Shown here in pieces: positions 1 through 5,838 of a DNA stretch of 10,729 nucleotides; within the stretch, counting starts at the first letter, position 1; each line of letters begins with the position of its first letter. Made by a program: the position numbers and the translations under genes. The notes beneath the pieces are model-generated. The model was given only the letters and a program-made list of their open reading frames with translations, did not search any database and was not told the DNA's origin. Location: the NCBI GenBank assembly GCA_017409915.1, contig JAFQRU010000115.1, positions 1 to 10,729 on the forward strand. Reading direction: 5' to 3'. The stretch is from Clostridia bacterium. Lineage in GTDB: Bacteria; Bacillota; Clostridia; Monoglobales; Monoglobaceae.

Positions 1-5
1 AATAA

Positions 6-797
6 ATGGCTTATATCAGTAAATTCAAATCCGACACAGCATACTCAAACCTTGACATAAATGAGGTTTTATCCGCAATTACAGGAGCCGGCGTTATCCC
101 TTCTTCCCCTAACGAAATTCTTGCAAATGTTGCAGAAAGCGGCGTTACCCTTTCTGATAAACGCTGTGAGGTTGCCTGGGCAGATGAGGATCGGACTTCT
201 GTTAAAATCGGAAGCGGAACAGTTATTATGCCTGACGGAAGCTATATTATTATTTCAGACGAAGTTCTTCCTGTTACAGGGGAAGACCTGCACTATGTTT
301 ATATATACAGCGATTTAATTCATCAGAATATTCCCCTCTGCGAAAAAACACTGCCTCAGGACGGCAGAGACTATGTTCTTCTTGCAACTGTTGAAAACGG
401 TCAGATAAACGACAAGCGTCCTCTCGCCTTTTCAAAAATTGCAAACTATGGCTCCCGACCGATTATTGAAGTCAGTCCTTCTTTGGGAATACCCCAAAAA
501 ACCATTCCGGCAGGAACACCTCTTTTTACCTTAGACATTGGGGAGGGGTATTCAAAGGCTATTATTGTATCAAAAGACAAGGGAGTCTTCGGCATTTACA
601 ACTTTGCGGATGAGCAATTCGATATGACCTTTCCCCTTGGAGGAAGCAGGATTTATCTCAATCAAAAATATTGTTCATATCCAACCTTAGGGGCAGTAAA
701 ACTCTCGTATGTTGACGGAAATTTAATCCTGACTTCCACAAAGGATTTATACACCCGTACAGAAGACGGATATACCGTATATTTAACTGTATTTTAA
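6..797 (+). CDS. Phage tail/baseplate-associated structural protein (putative)
   Basis: 263-aa protein starting at an ATG immediately preceded by an in-frame TAA, so the start cannot lie further upstream; its ribosome binding site falls outside the window. There is no signal peptide or membrane segment. Residues about 60-145 have the layout of Gram-positive phage tail fibre or receptor-binding-region proteins: a stretch resembling 'V.IG.GT.IMPDGS', then a beta-rich part with 'YVYIYSD' and 'VLLATVENGQINDKRPLAFSKI', seen in proteins that describe a displayed appendage rather than an enzyme. The C-terminal third (about 150-263) is not recognised. It lies 18 bp before the holin, the usual place for the last tail gene before the lysis cassette. 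The phage-structural call rests mainly on this context and general resemblance; the exact virion role is unknown. Confidence 0.55.
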   Translation: MAYISKFKSDTAYSNLDINEVLSAITGAGVIPSSPNEILANVAESGVTLSDKRCEVAWADEDRTSVKIGSGTVIMPDGSYIIISDEVLPVTGEDLHYVYIYSDLIHQNIPLCEKTLPQDGRDYVLLATVENGQINDKRPLAFSKIANYGSRPIIEVSPSLGIPQKTIPAGTPLFTLDIGEGYSKAIIVSKDKGVFGIYNFADEQFDMTFPLGGSRIYLNQKYCSYPTLGAVKLSYVDGNLILTSTKDLYTRTEDGYTVYLTVF

Positions 798-815
798 AAT
801 CAGAAAGGACATCTT

Positions 816-1268
816 ATGGACAAACTACTTAGCAAAGCAAACTCTCTCTGGGGAATGGCTGTTGCCCTTTTATCTTCTCTTTTCGGAAGGTTCTGGTATC
901 TCTTCGCGGCTTTTTTAATCTTAAATATTGTGGATTATATAACAGGCATCATTAAAGCAAAGCTTTCCTTAAAAGAAAGCTCTGCCAAAGGACTCCTTGG
1001 AATTATCAAAAAGGTTGGATATTGGATTGTTATTTCTCTTTCCTTTTTTATCGCCTTGTCTTTTGAAAATATGGGAAACACTATCGGCCTTGACCTATCC
1101 TTCACACGACTTTTAGGCTGGTTCACCCTTGCAACTTTCATTATAAACGAAATCCGCTCAATATTAGAGAACTTAATCGCTCTTGGGGTTGATGTTCCGA
1201 CATTTTTGACAACAGGCCTCGAAATTGCCGCAAAGGCTGTGGATGAGCAGAAAGGCGGCGTCAAATAA
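816..1268 (+). CDS. Phage holin, TcdE/phage_holin_4 family
   Basis: 150-aa small integral membrane protein expected to form lesions in the cytoplasmic membrane that let the endolysin reach peptidoglycan. Three hydrophobic segments are visible at about residues 27-46, 67-84 and 96-112, with a weaker hydrophobic stretch near 11-24. Between the first two lies the family-like block 'DYITGIIKAKL' followed by 'KESSAKGLLGIIKKVGYW', and 'NEIRSILEN' follows the third, as in clostridial toxin-secretion/phage-lysis holins. The ATG has AGAAAGGA a few bases upstream (about 801-808). The stop overlaps the next start by one base (TAATG at 1266-1270), so holin and amidase are translationally coupled. Length fits the family. 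The same family can secrete large proteins without lysis, but a direct endolysin neighbour favours lysis. Confidence 0.88.
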   Translation: MDKLLSKANSLWGMAVALLSSLFGRFWYLFAAFLILNIVDYITGIIKAKLSLKESSAKGLLGIIKKVGYWIVISLSFFIALSFENMGNTIGLDLSFTRLLGWFTLATFIINEIRSILENLIALGVDVPTFLTTGLEIAAKAVDEQKGGVK

Positions 1269-1879
1269 TGAACATAATTGAAAATGATTTTTCCTGGAAA
1301 GGAAGTCTTGAAAAACGAACCGCCACAGATCATATAATCCTCCACCACCGTGCAGGAGAAGGAGATGCAAAGAGCATTCACCAAGGACACCTTAAAAACG
1401 GGTGGAGCGGAATGGGTTATCATTTTTATATCCGCAAAGATGGAAGCATCTTTCGAGGAAGACCTATTGACACGGTAGGGGCCCACACTCTCGGGAAAAA
1501 TGCAGTTTCCGTTGGCATTTGCTTTGAGGGGAATTATCACGATTACGACAAGAAAATGCCCAAGGCACAGCTTGATTCAGGAAAAGAGCTGATCTCTTAT
1601 CTCAGAGGCCTTTTCCCCGATGCCCAAGTTAAAAGGCACTGCGACTTTCAGGCTACCGCCTGCCCCGGACAATATTTCCCTTTTGATGAAGTAAGTGCTT
1701 CTTCTATTGTTCTTCTTGAAACCCCCGAAGAAATAACAAAAGAGCTTTCAAAAAAGCACTTTAACATTGACGACCCGAGAGGGTTTATCCTTGCCTTAAC
1801 TAAGGCGAAAAAAGAAAACTCCCCTATGTATTGGGGATATTATAAACTGGTTAACCCAACAAAAAACCGACTCGTTTAG
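1268..1879 (+). CDS. N-acetylmuramoyl-L-alanine amidase endolysin (Amidase_2/PGRP type)
   Basis: 203-aa zinc amidase expected to cut the bond between N-acetylmuramic acid and L-alanine of peptidoglycan. The Amidase_2 fold covers about residues 18-140. Candidate zinc ligands are His26 or His27 in 'ILHHRAG', His124 in 'KRHCDF' and Cys132 in 'ACPGQ', with the expected Tyr51-His52 in 'GMGYHFYI' and 'VGICFEGNY' at 82-90. There is no signal peptide, consistent with export through the adjacent holin. Residues about 145-203 form a tail not recognised as a standard LysM, SH3 or choline-binding repeat; it may bind the wall or may be uncharacterised. The start overlaps the holin stop by one base. The last codons and the TAG stop lie inside the terminator hairpin at 1867-1885, so any C-terminal extension is excluded. 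Confidence 0.9.
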   Translation: MNIIENDFSWKGSLEKRTATDHIILHHRAGEGDAKSIHQGHLKNGWSGMGYHFYIRKDGSIFRGRPIDTVGAHTLGKNAVSVGICFEGNYHDYDKKMPKAQLDSGKELISYLRGLFPDAQVKRHCDFQATACPGQYFPFDEVSASSIVLLETPEEITKELSKKHFNIDDPRGFILALTKAKKENSPMYWGYYKLVNPTKNRLV

Positions 1880-1890
1880 AGTCGGTTTTT
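1861..1890 (+). terminator. Bidirectional intrinsic terminator between amidase and tudS-like gene
   Basis: A perfect 7-bp stem (CCGACTC 1867-1873, GAGTCGG 1879-1885) closes a 5-base loop. It is flanked by six A on the left and five T on the right, so it reads as an A-stem-T terminator in both directions. The two flanking genes converge on it. The amidase stop (1877-1879) lies in the loop and first stem base, and the minus-strand tudS-like stop (complement of 1889-1891) lies in the T-tract, so both genes share the element with no spare DNA. Confidence 0.9.
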
Positions 1891-2311
1891 ATATTTCGTT
1901 TTCTGTTAATACTTCTATTTCGTTTTCCATAAAGAGCTTTGCGGTTATGCCGTCCCCTTCTTTGAGCGTTCCCGAAAAGGTTCCGTCATAGATTCTTCCT
2001 TTTCCGCAGGAGGGACTTTTCGCTTTCAAAACGGCTTTCTTTGCGTCATTTTGGAGTGCTATACTAAGGGCGATTTCCGCTCCCTTTTTATATTCTTTCG
2101 TGTTGTCGCTCCCGTCTTTTCCGATGACACTCTCCCCTATGATTTCTGAGGGGTGTCTTGGGGTTTTAAGTCCGCCCATAACCTCAGGGCAAACGGGAAT
2201 GAGATTATACTTTTCGGAAAGTTCAATAACCTTTTCACAGGGTTTACTTTGTCCGTCATAACGGCAACTCTCCCCAAGAAGACAAGCGCTTACAATTATA
2301 TTCTCTTTCAT
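1889..2311 (-). CDS. tudS: DUF523 family iron-sulfur protein, TudS-like thiouracil desulfurase
   Basis: 140-aa cytosolic protein of the DUF523/TudS family. Characterised members hold a [4Fe-4S] cluster on three cysteines and remove sulfur from thiouracil-type bases or nucleotides. The three family cysteine contexts are present: Cys10 in 'VSACLLG', Cys41 in 'VCPEVMGG' and Cys102 in 'KSPSCGKG'; Cys16 and Cys25 are extra. 'GLKTPRHPSEI' at 47-57 also fits the family. An earlier in-frame start would add 20 residues but overlap dut; the ATG at 2311 was chosen because it follows the dut stop by one base (TAA-T-ATG) and begins the conserved 'ENIIVSACLLG'. Such spacing implies coupling to dut. It is the last gene of the operon, and its stop lies in the shared terminator. 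Family assignment is firm; the substrate is inferred. Confidence 0.82.
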   Translation of the reverse strand: MKENIIVSACLLGESCRYDGQSKPCEKVIELSEKYNLIPVCPEVMGGLKTPRHPSEIIGESVIGKDGSDNTKEYKKGAEIALSIALQNDAKKAVLKAKSPSCGKGRIYDGTFSGTLKEGDGITAKLFMENEIEVLTENEI

Positions 2312-2312
2312 A

Positions 2313-2756
2313 TTATTTCGTCCCTGTTGATCCAAATCCGCCCTGACCTCTGACAGTTTCAGAAAGCTCATCTGCCACGATATATTCAGCGGTAAAATAA
2401 GGAGTTATTACCATCTGGGCAATTCTCTCCCCGTGCTCGATAACCCTTTCTTCCTTGCCGTGGTTATGGATTGCAACCATAATCTCCCCACGGTAGTCGC
2501 AGTCAATAACCCCGACCTTATTGGCAGGCGCCAAATCCTTTTTGCTGGCAAGTCCGCTTCGGGCATAAACCAATCCAACCGTATTTTCAGGAAGTTCAAC
2601 AGCAATTCCAGTATGAATTAAAACTGTCTGAGCCGGCGCAATAGTTACGCTTTCCGAAAGGCAGGCATAGAGGTCCGCCCCTGCGGCATATTGGCTTCCG
2701 TAAGTTGGAACAGTCGCCTTTTCATCAAGCTTTTTGATATTCACTTTAAGTTTCAT
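2313..2756 (-). CDS. dut: Deoxyuridine 5'-triphosphate nucleotidohydrolase (dUTPase)
   Basis: 147-aa trimeric-type dUTPase converting dUTP to dUMP and pyrophosphate. It keeps uracil out of DNA and supplies dUMP for thymidylate synthesis. All five family motifs are present: I 'AAGADLYA' 24-31, II 'ARSGLA' 65-70, III 'GVIDCDYRGEI' 82-92 with the catalytic Asp85 and Tyr88, IV 'GERIAQMVI' 109-117, and the glycine-rich C-terminal motif V 'RGQGGFGSTG' 136-145 that closes over the active site. Length is normal. A GTG three codons upstream (2765) is possible, but it overlaps the AGAGGTGG ribosome binding site that serves the ATG at 2756, so the ATG is preferred. It lies 12 bp after the methyltransferase stop and 1 base before tudS in the same operon. 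Phages also carry dut, but its operon setting makes it a host gene. Confidence 0.95.
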   Translation of the reverse strand: MKLKVNIKKLDEKATVPTYGSQYAAGADLYACLSESVTIAPAQTVLIHTGIAVELPENTVGLVYARSGLASKKDLAPANKVGVIDCDYRGEIMVAIHNHGKEERVIEHGERIAQMVITPYFTAEYIVADELSETVRGQGGFGSTGTK

Positions 2757-2768
2757 ATTTTCCACCTC

Positions 2769-4103
2769 TTAATTAACTTTTCGATAAAGTCTCGCCACGC
2801 ATTCTATGTGGGGAGTGCCGGGGAACATATCTACCGGCTGGATAACCTCAGTTTCATAGCCTTTCTCTTTAAGGTAAGAAAGGTCTCTTGCCAAAGTTGA
2901 GGCTTTGCAGGAAACATAGACAATTTTCTCAGGCGCTACTTTTGCAACCGTATCAAGAAGAATCTTATCGCAGCCTTTTCTTGGGGGGTCCAGAATCACC
3001 GCATAGGGTTTTCCGCCCTCTTTTATGAGTTTATCCGTGAGTTTTTCCGCCGCTCCCACATAATACTTGCTGTTTTTGATTTTGTTAAGCTTTGCGTTTT
3101 CCTTTGCGTTTTCAACTGCCTCGGGGATAATTTCAACCCCGACTAAGTTTTTTGCCTCAGAGGCGCTGTACTGGCCGATTGTTCCGATTCCGCAGTATAA
3201 ATCCCACACGGTTTTATCCTTTATATCTCCTAAGAACTTTTTAACGGTATCGTATAAAACCTTTGTCTGTTTCGGGTTGACCTGATAAAAAGACAGCGGA
3301 GAAATTTTAAACTTAAAATCCCCGATACTATCATACATAAAGTCCTGACCATAGAGGGTTTTAAGCTGGCCTCCCAAAACTACATTAGTCCTTTTGGAGT
3401 TTATATTCTGGACAATTCCCCAGAGAGGAACGCCCGTATTTTTAATTTTCTCAATAAGCTTTTCTTTCTTTGGAATATCCTCAGTCAGAGTTACTATGCA
3501 AACAAGAGTTTTTCCGCCACCTGACCTTGTATATACATTTCTTATATAGCCACTATGGGTTTCCTCGTTATAGCCCTCCACCTTTTCTTCCTGCATAAAC
3601 TCTTTAACTGCGCGGAGAATTTTAACGGAGTCTTCATTTTGGATTATGCAATTTTGTGTATCAATAATTCTATGGCTATGGCGGGCATAAAGACCTGCAC
3701 CGCTTACCCCTACGGGGAACTGTGCCTTATTTCGATAGTGGCACCGCTCTCCTCCTAAAACGGGGAGAATGTCTGCTTCTATTTTCCCGATTCTCTCAAT
3801 ACAGTCCCTGACATCCGCCCATTTATAAGAAAGTTCTTCCTCATAGTCGGCATTGCGATAGGCGCAGCCACCGCACTGATAAAAATATTCGCAGTCGGAT
3901 TTGCTTCTCTTTTCAGAGGGTGTTATAACCTCTAAAAGTTTACCGATTGCATAGCTCTTTTTCACTTTTATAATCTGCACTCTAACCTTTTCATTAAGGA
4001 GGGCATAAGGAACAAAAACGGCAAGGTTTTCATATCGTCCTACACCGCTTCCGTCATCTGTCATTCCATTTATTATGATTTCAGCAATATCGTTCTTTTG
4101 CAT
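2769..4103 (-). CDS. rlmCD: 23S rRNA (uracil-5-)-methyltransferase, RlmD/RlmCD type
   Basis: 444-aa SAM-dependent RNA methyltransferase of the TrmA/RumA family, making 5-methyluridine. Domains in order: an N-terminal TRAM RNA-binding domain (about 1-60), a [4Fe-4S] site with Cys71, Cys77, Cys80 and Cys152 (C-x5-C-x2-C plus a distant Cys), a central domain, and a Rossmann methyltransferase domain. Visible motifs are 'QVNPKQT' 274-280, SAM loop 'DLYCGIGTIG' 301-310, 'DPPRKGCD' 372-379, the nucleophile Cys399 in 'YVSCKASTLARDL' and the general base Glu434 in 'HIECVARLY'. Length matches RumA-type proteins. In Gram-positives this family can modify both U747 and U1939 (RlmCD); RlmD alone, or a tRNA target, cannot be excluded from sequence. 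The ATG at 4103 has AGGGGAA just upstream, 8 bp after the recR stop, so the genes are co-transcribed. Confidence 0.9.
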   Translation of the reverse strand: MQKNDIAEIIINGMTDDGSGVGRYENLAVFVPYALLNEKVRVQIIKVKKSYAIGKLLEVITPSEKRSKSDCEYFYQCGGCAYRNADYEEELSYKWADVRDCIERIGKIEADILPVLGGERCHYRNKAQFPVGVSGAGLYARHSHRIIDTQNCIIQNEDSVKILRAVKEFMQEEKVEGYNEETHSGYIRNVYTRSGGGKTLVCIVTLTEDIPKKEKLIEKIKNTGVPLWGIVQNINSKRTNVVLGGQLKTLYGQDFMYDSIGDFKFKISPLSFYQVNPKQTKVLYDTVKKFLGDIKDKTVWDLYCGIGTIGQYSASEAKNLVGVEIIPEAVENAKENAKLNKIKNSKYYVGAAEKLTDKLIKEGGKPYAVILDPPRKGCDKILLDTVAKVAPEKIVYVSCKASTLARDLSYLKEKGYETEVIQPVDMFPGTPHIECVARLYRKVN

Positions 4104-4111
4104 AATTTCCC

Positions 4112-4711
4112 CTATAATTCAACACGCCATTGGAGGGCTTTTGAAAGCGTAACCTCGTCGGCAAATTCAAGTTCGCCGCCAACGGGAATTCCGTGGGCAA
4201 TTCTTGTTACCTTAACCCCAAAGGGTTTGGCAAGTTTGGAAATATACATAGCGGTTGTTTCCCCCTCTAAGTTAGGGTTTGTGGCCATAATTATTTCCTT
4301 AACCTCGCCGGTTGCAATTCTGCCCATAAGCTCTTTTATTTTTATATCATCAGGGCCGATATTCTCCATTGGGGAAATTGCCCCGTGAAGAACATGGTAA
4401 AGCCCTTTGAACTCATTTGTTTTCTCCATTTGAAGAACATCTTTCGGACTTTCAACAACGCAAATAACGCTTCTGTCCCTTTGCTCACTCTGGCAAAGAG
4501 GGCAAAGCTCGTCCTCGGAAAAGTTCTGACAAACTGAGCAATATTTTATCTTGGACTTTGCCTCGATTATTGCCTTTGCAAACTTATCTGTCTTCTCTTT
4601 GGGGAGATTTACGATATGATAAGCAAGGCGTCTTGCGGTCTTACTTCCAATTCCCGGAAGCTTTTCAAATTCCTCTATTAAATTTTGAAGGGGTGTTACA
4701 TAATAATCCAT
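4112..4711 (-). CDS. recR: Recombination mediator protein RecR
   Basis: 199-aa RecR of normal length, which works with RecO/RecF to load RecA onto SSB-coated gaps. Domains: an N-terminal helix-hairpin-helix around 'LPGIGSKTARRLAYHI' (18-33), a four-cysteine zinc finger with Cys58, Cys61, Cys70 and Cys73, a Toprim domain from 'SVICVVESPKD' (81-91) through 'ATNPNLEGETTA' (143-154), and the C-terminal 'GGELEFADEVTLSKAL' tail (178-193). The ATG at 4711 has a strong AAGGAGAGG site a few bases upstream. In many Firmicutes recR follows dnaX and ybaB; here it follows a gtrA-like gene and precedes the rRNA methyltransferase. The gap to gtrA is 29 bp and holds a small hairpin that may lower, rather than stop, read-through. 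Confidence 0.97.
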   Translation of the reverse strand: MDYYVTPLQNLIEEFEKLPGIGSKTARRLAYHIVNLPKEKTDKFAKAIIEAKSKIKYCSVCQNFSEDELCPLCQSEQRDRSVICVVESPKDVLQMEKTNEFKGLYHVLHGAISPMENIGPDDIKIKELMGRIATGEVKEIIMATNPNLEGETTAMYISKLAKPFGVKVTRIAHGIPVGGELEFADEVTLSKALQWRVEL

Positions 4712-4732
4712 TTTCCCTCTCCTTAAATATAA

Positions 4733-4748
4733 CCGCCGTATCAGGCGG
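4733..4748 (-). terminator. Weak terminator or attenuator hairpin at the end of the gtrA-like gene
   Basis: A 5-bp G+C stem (CCGCC/GGCGG) closes a 6-base loop containing the TGA stop of the gtrA-like gene (complement of 4741-4743). The minus-strand sequence after it is TTATATTT, a poor U-tract, so full termination is doubtful. No separate recR promoter is evident in the short gap, so partial read-through into recR is the likeliest arrangement. Confidence 0.35.
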
Positions 4749-5148
4749 ATTTCTTTTCCAGTGTGTTTTCCTGATTTTTGTATATAACGAATTTACAGAA
4801 CAAGAATTCCAATATGAGATTTGATGCCATTGTTACGGCGAGGACTATATACTCATTAACACTTGCAGATGCAAGCTGTCCGAGATAGGTTGAAACAGGT
4901 GTAAACACTGCATAGAACCCAAAGAGTTTGAGCATAGCAATTGGAACATTTACGGCAGACTTAAAAGTATATTGTCTGTTCAGGGTAAAGTTCCAGACTA
5001 TTGATAAAACAAGGGCAGTAAGATATGACGGCCAGTATATCCAGCCAAAGACCTCATTGAATATGGCAAAAGATACCGCCTGAATTATCCCGGCGGACGC
5101 CGAAAAAAGCGCAAACTTTATCACTTGAAAAACTGATTCTTTTTTCAT
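4741..5148 (-). CDS. GtrA family membrane protein
   Basis: 135-aa integral membrane protein of the GtrA family, small four-helix proteins thought to help move or flip polyprenyl-linked sugars for cell-surface glycosylation. Four hydrophobic segments are visible at about 9-31, 38-56, 69-89 and 99-119. Between the second and third lies the family hallmark 'WNFTLNRQYTFKS' (52-64), and the fourth ends in 'EFLFCKFVIYK', as in relatives. Length is typical. The ATG at 5148 has AGGGGAAAG close upstream. It is the first gene after the promoter at 5200-5228, about 45 bases from the predicted transcript start. No partner glycosyltransferase is in the window, so the sugar substrate and direct role are unknown. 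The link to recR downstream looks like shared transcription rather than shared function. Confidence 0.87.
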   Translation of the reverse strand: MKKESVFQVIKFALFSASAGIIQAVSFAIFNEVFGWIYWPSYLTALVLSIVWNFTLNRQYTFKSAVNVPIAMLKLFGFYAVFTPVSTYLGQLASASVNEYIVLAVTMASNLILEFLFCKFVIYKNQENTLEKKSA

Positions 5149-5199
5149 AAACTTTCCCCTTTGTTGTAAGTGTTTTATCTCTAAAATCTACTTATATTA

Positions 5200-5228
5200 A
5201 TTATAACATTTTTATTTCCCTTTTTCAA
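5200..5228 (-). promoter_or_regulatory. SigA-type promoter of the gtrA-recR-rlmCD-dut-tudS operon
   Basis: On the minus strand TTGAAA (5223-5228) is followed, after exactly 17 bases, by TATAAT (5200-5205) with an extended TG (TGT just upstream of the -10). This near-consensus promoter would start transcription around 5193, giving the first gene a leader of about 45 bases. No other promoter is seen before the terminator at 1861-1890, so all five genes are probably one transcript. Confidence 0.8.
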
Positions 5229-5265
5229 TCTTTTTGAATAATTTTTCTTACTCAGGAAATAAATA

Positions 5266-5291
5266 AACCGATGGGATTTACCCCATCGGTT
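5266..5291. other. Perfect 10-bp hairpin ahead of the small plus-strand ORF
   Basis: AACCGATGGG (5266-5275) and CCCATCGGTT (5282-5291) form an uninterrupted stem with a 6-base loop. On the plus strand it ends four bases before the AAAGGA ribosome binding site of the 58-aa ORF and has no U-tract, so it would act as a leader structure or 5' stabiliser. On the minus strand it is followed by TTATTTATTT, so it could serve as a terminator that shields the gtrA promoter from read-through. Both roles are inferred. Confidence 0.6.
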
Positions 5292-5295
5292 ATGA

Positions 5296-5311
5296 AAGGA
5301 TGATTTGTTTG
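5296..5311 (+). promoter_or_regulatory. Ribosome binding site that selects the TTG start of the 58-aa ORF
   Basis: AAAGGATG lies about 7 bases before TTG 5309-5311. The alternative ATG at 5300 is part of the same Shine-Dalgarno sequence and cannot be used with it, so the TTG is preferred. Confidence 0.6.
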
Positions 5312-5485
5312 AAAAACACTAATGCTCCAATTACATTCGGGAAGGTTCTTATCGAAAACAGCGAGGCTATGGATAAATATCTGCGCCTACCCAAAAATAT
5401 TCAGGAGAAGATTCTTTATACATCTGAACAGATTACCTCAGAAAAGGAAATGCAAGCCTTCGTTAACTCCATAAACGATTTATAA
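5309..5485 (+). CDS. Small hypothetical protein, 58 aa
   Basis: Function not recognised. The ORF opens at ATG 5300, but that ATG overlaps the ribosome binding site AAAGGATG. The TTG at 5309 has correct spacing and is taken as the start, giving 58 aa beginning 'KNTNAPITFG' after the initiator. It has no membrane segment, signal peptide or cysteine. Residues from about 18 onward look helical and charged, with 'LPKNIQEKILYTSEQI' and 'SEKEMQAFVNSI' resembling short unannotated clostridial proteins with a 'L..E.Q..II....I.SK.EM..YV..I' pattern; that resemblance is from memory and unverified. No good SigA promoter is visible upstream, so expression may use another sigma factor. It ends in a hairpin terminator shared with the convergent peptide gene. 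Coding status rests on the clean ribosome binding site, terminator and sensible composition. Confidence 0.6.
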   Translation: MKNTNAPITFGKVLIENSEAMDKYLRLPKNIQEKILYTSEQITSEKEMQAFVNSINDL

Positions 5486-5491
5486 CACAAC

Positions 5492-5532
5492 AAAAAGCCT
5501 TGCGCCGTTCCCGGCCAAAGCTTTTCTTTTTT
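5492..5532 (+). terminator. Bidirectional terminator between the 58-aa ORF and the 51-aa peptide gene
   Basis: An imperfect stem (outer AAAAGC/GCTTTT, middle TTG/CAA, inner GCCG/CGGC) closes a 4-base loop and is followed on the plus strand by a T-rich run reaching 5532. On the minus strand the same hairpin is followed by TTTTT, so it can also end the convergent peptide transcript. Confidence 0.8.
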
Positions 5533-5546
5533 ATCATCGGTTACTA

Positions 5547-5702
5547 TTAGTTGCCCCAGTCAAACACCTGTTGTTTAGTGTTAAGGCCGTTCTTACCTCC
5601 ACTTGAAATTCCAAAAAGAGTATAGAAATCAGTTGCACAAACAACCTCTTCGGATTCAAGGGAAATCTTTTCAATTACGGGTGTTTCGTAACCCTTCTTC
5701 AT
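5547..5702 (-). CDS. Small peptide of unknown function, 51 aa, precursor-like
   Basis: Function not recognised. The ATG at 5702 follows GAGGAAGGTGA with good spacing; an earlier GTG at 5744 has no ribosome binding site and is rejected. The product begins 'MKKGYETPVIEKISLESEEV', continues with 'VCATDFYTLFGISSGGKNG' and ends in 'FDWGN'. There is an acidic amphipathic N-terminal half, a single Cys (residue 22), then a Gly/Ser/Asn-rich tail with aromatic residues. This two-part layout (charged leader-like half, small-residue core-like half) recalls short 'KK.Y..P.IE...' peptides common in gut Clostridia and Bacteroidia, some suspected to be modified or exported. There is no hydrophobic signal helix and no maturase, transporter or protease gene within reach. 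It is driven by a very good promoter (5839-5867) with a leader of about 130 bases. A processed-peptide role is speculation; the gene itself is well supported. Confidence 0.65.
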   Translation of the reverse strand: MKKGYETPVIEKISLESEEVVCATDFYTLFGISSGGKNGLNTKQQVFDWGN

Positions 5703-5832
5703 TTCAATTTCACCTTCCTCAAAATCACAAATTGTGAAAATCACAACATAACATACTTAATAACTAACTCGCACAATATGTAACTATAAGTCGATAAATT
5801 CCTAAAACAAAAAACCTATCTCAATACTGTGC
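5703..5832 (-). promoter_or_regulatory. Long structured 5' leader of the 51-aa peptide gene
   Basis: About 130 bases separate the predicted transcript start from the start codon, far more than for other genes here. Two structures are visible. The first transcribed bases GCACAGTAT (complement of 5824-5832) can pair with ATATTGTGC (complement of 5771-5779), 9 bp with one G-U. A perfect TCACAA-A-TTGTGA palindrome sits at 5725-5737, just before the ribosome binding site, next to a second copy of AAAATCACAA (5721-5730 and 5737-5746). This suggests RNA-level or operator control; no known riboswitch was recognised. Confidence 0.4.
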
Positions 5833-5838
5833 AATCGT

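Larger units (their letters stand above)
1..1890 (+). mobile_element. Right end of a prophage or phage-derived particle island (partial)
   Basis: Three co-directional genes in a typical late-phage order (tail/baseplate-like protein, holin, amidase endolysin) fill the left edge, and everything to the right is ordinary chromosomal housekeeping on the opposite strand. The element must continue to the left of the window. No integrase, recombinase, tRNA or obvious attachment-site duplication is visible at this end, so the boundary is placed at the bidirectional terminator near 1861-1890. Base composition looks like the neighbouring host genes, which fits a long-resident element. It could be an intact prophage, a decaying one, or a domesticated tailocin-like island; the visible genes do not separate these. 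Confidence 0.6.

Noticed and set aside
935..1540. Long minus-strand ORF of 201 codons opposite the holin and amidase
   Set aside because: It is antisense to two well-supported genes with conserved motifs, has no recognisable domain, and has no ribosome binding site in a sensible place.
1880..1960. Prophage attachment site or tRNA at the element boundary
   Set aside because: No tRNA fold is present and no second copy of the boundary sequence exists in the window, so an att site cannot be supported.
2312..2371. Upstream extension of the tudS-like gene by 20 residues
   Set aside because: It would overlap the conserved 3' end of dut, while ATG 2311 is coupled to the dut stop and starts the family's conserved region.
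5266..5291. CRISPR repeat or transposon end
   Set aside because: The inverted repeat occurs once, with no regularly spaced copies, no spacers, no transposase and no flanking target duplication seen.
5703..5744. Earlier GTG start for the 51-aa peptide
   Set aside because: No ribosome binding site before it, and the extra residues are encoded by the palindrome and the Shine-Dalgarno region of the real start.
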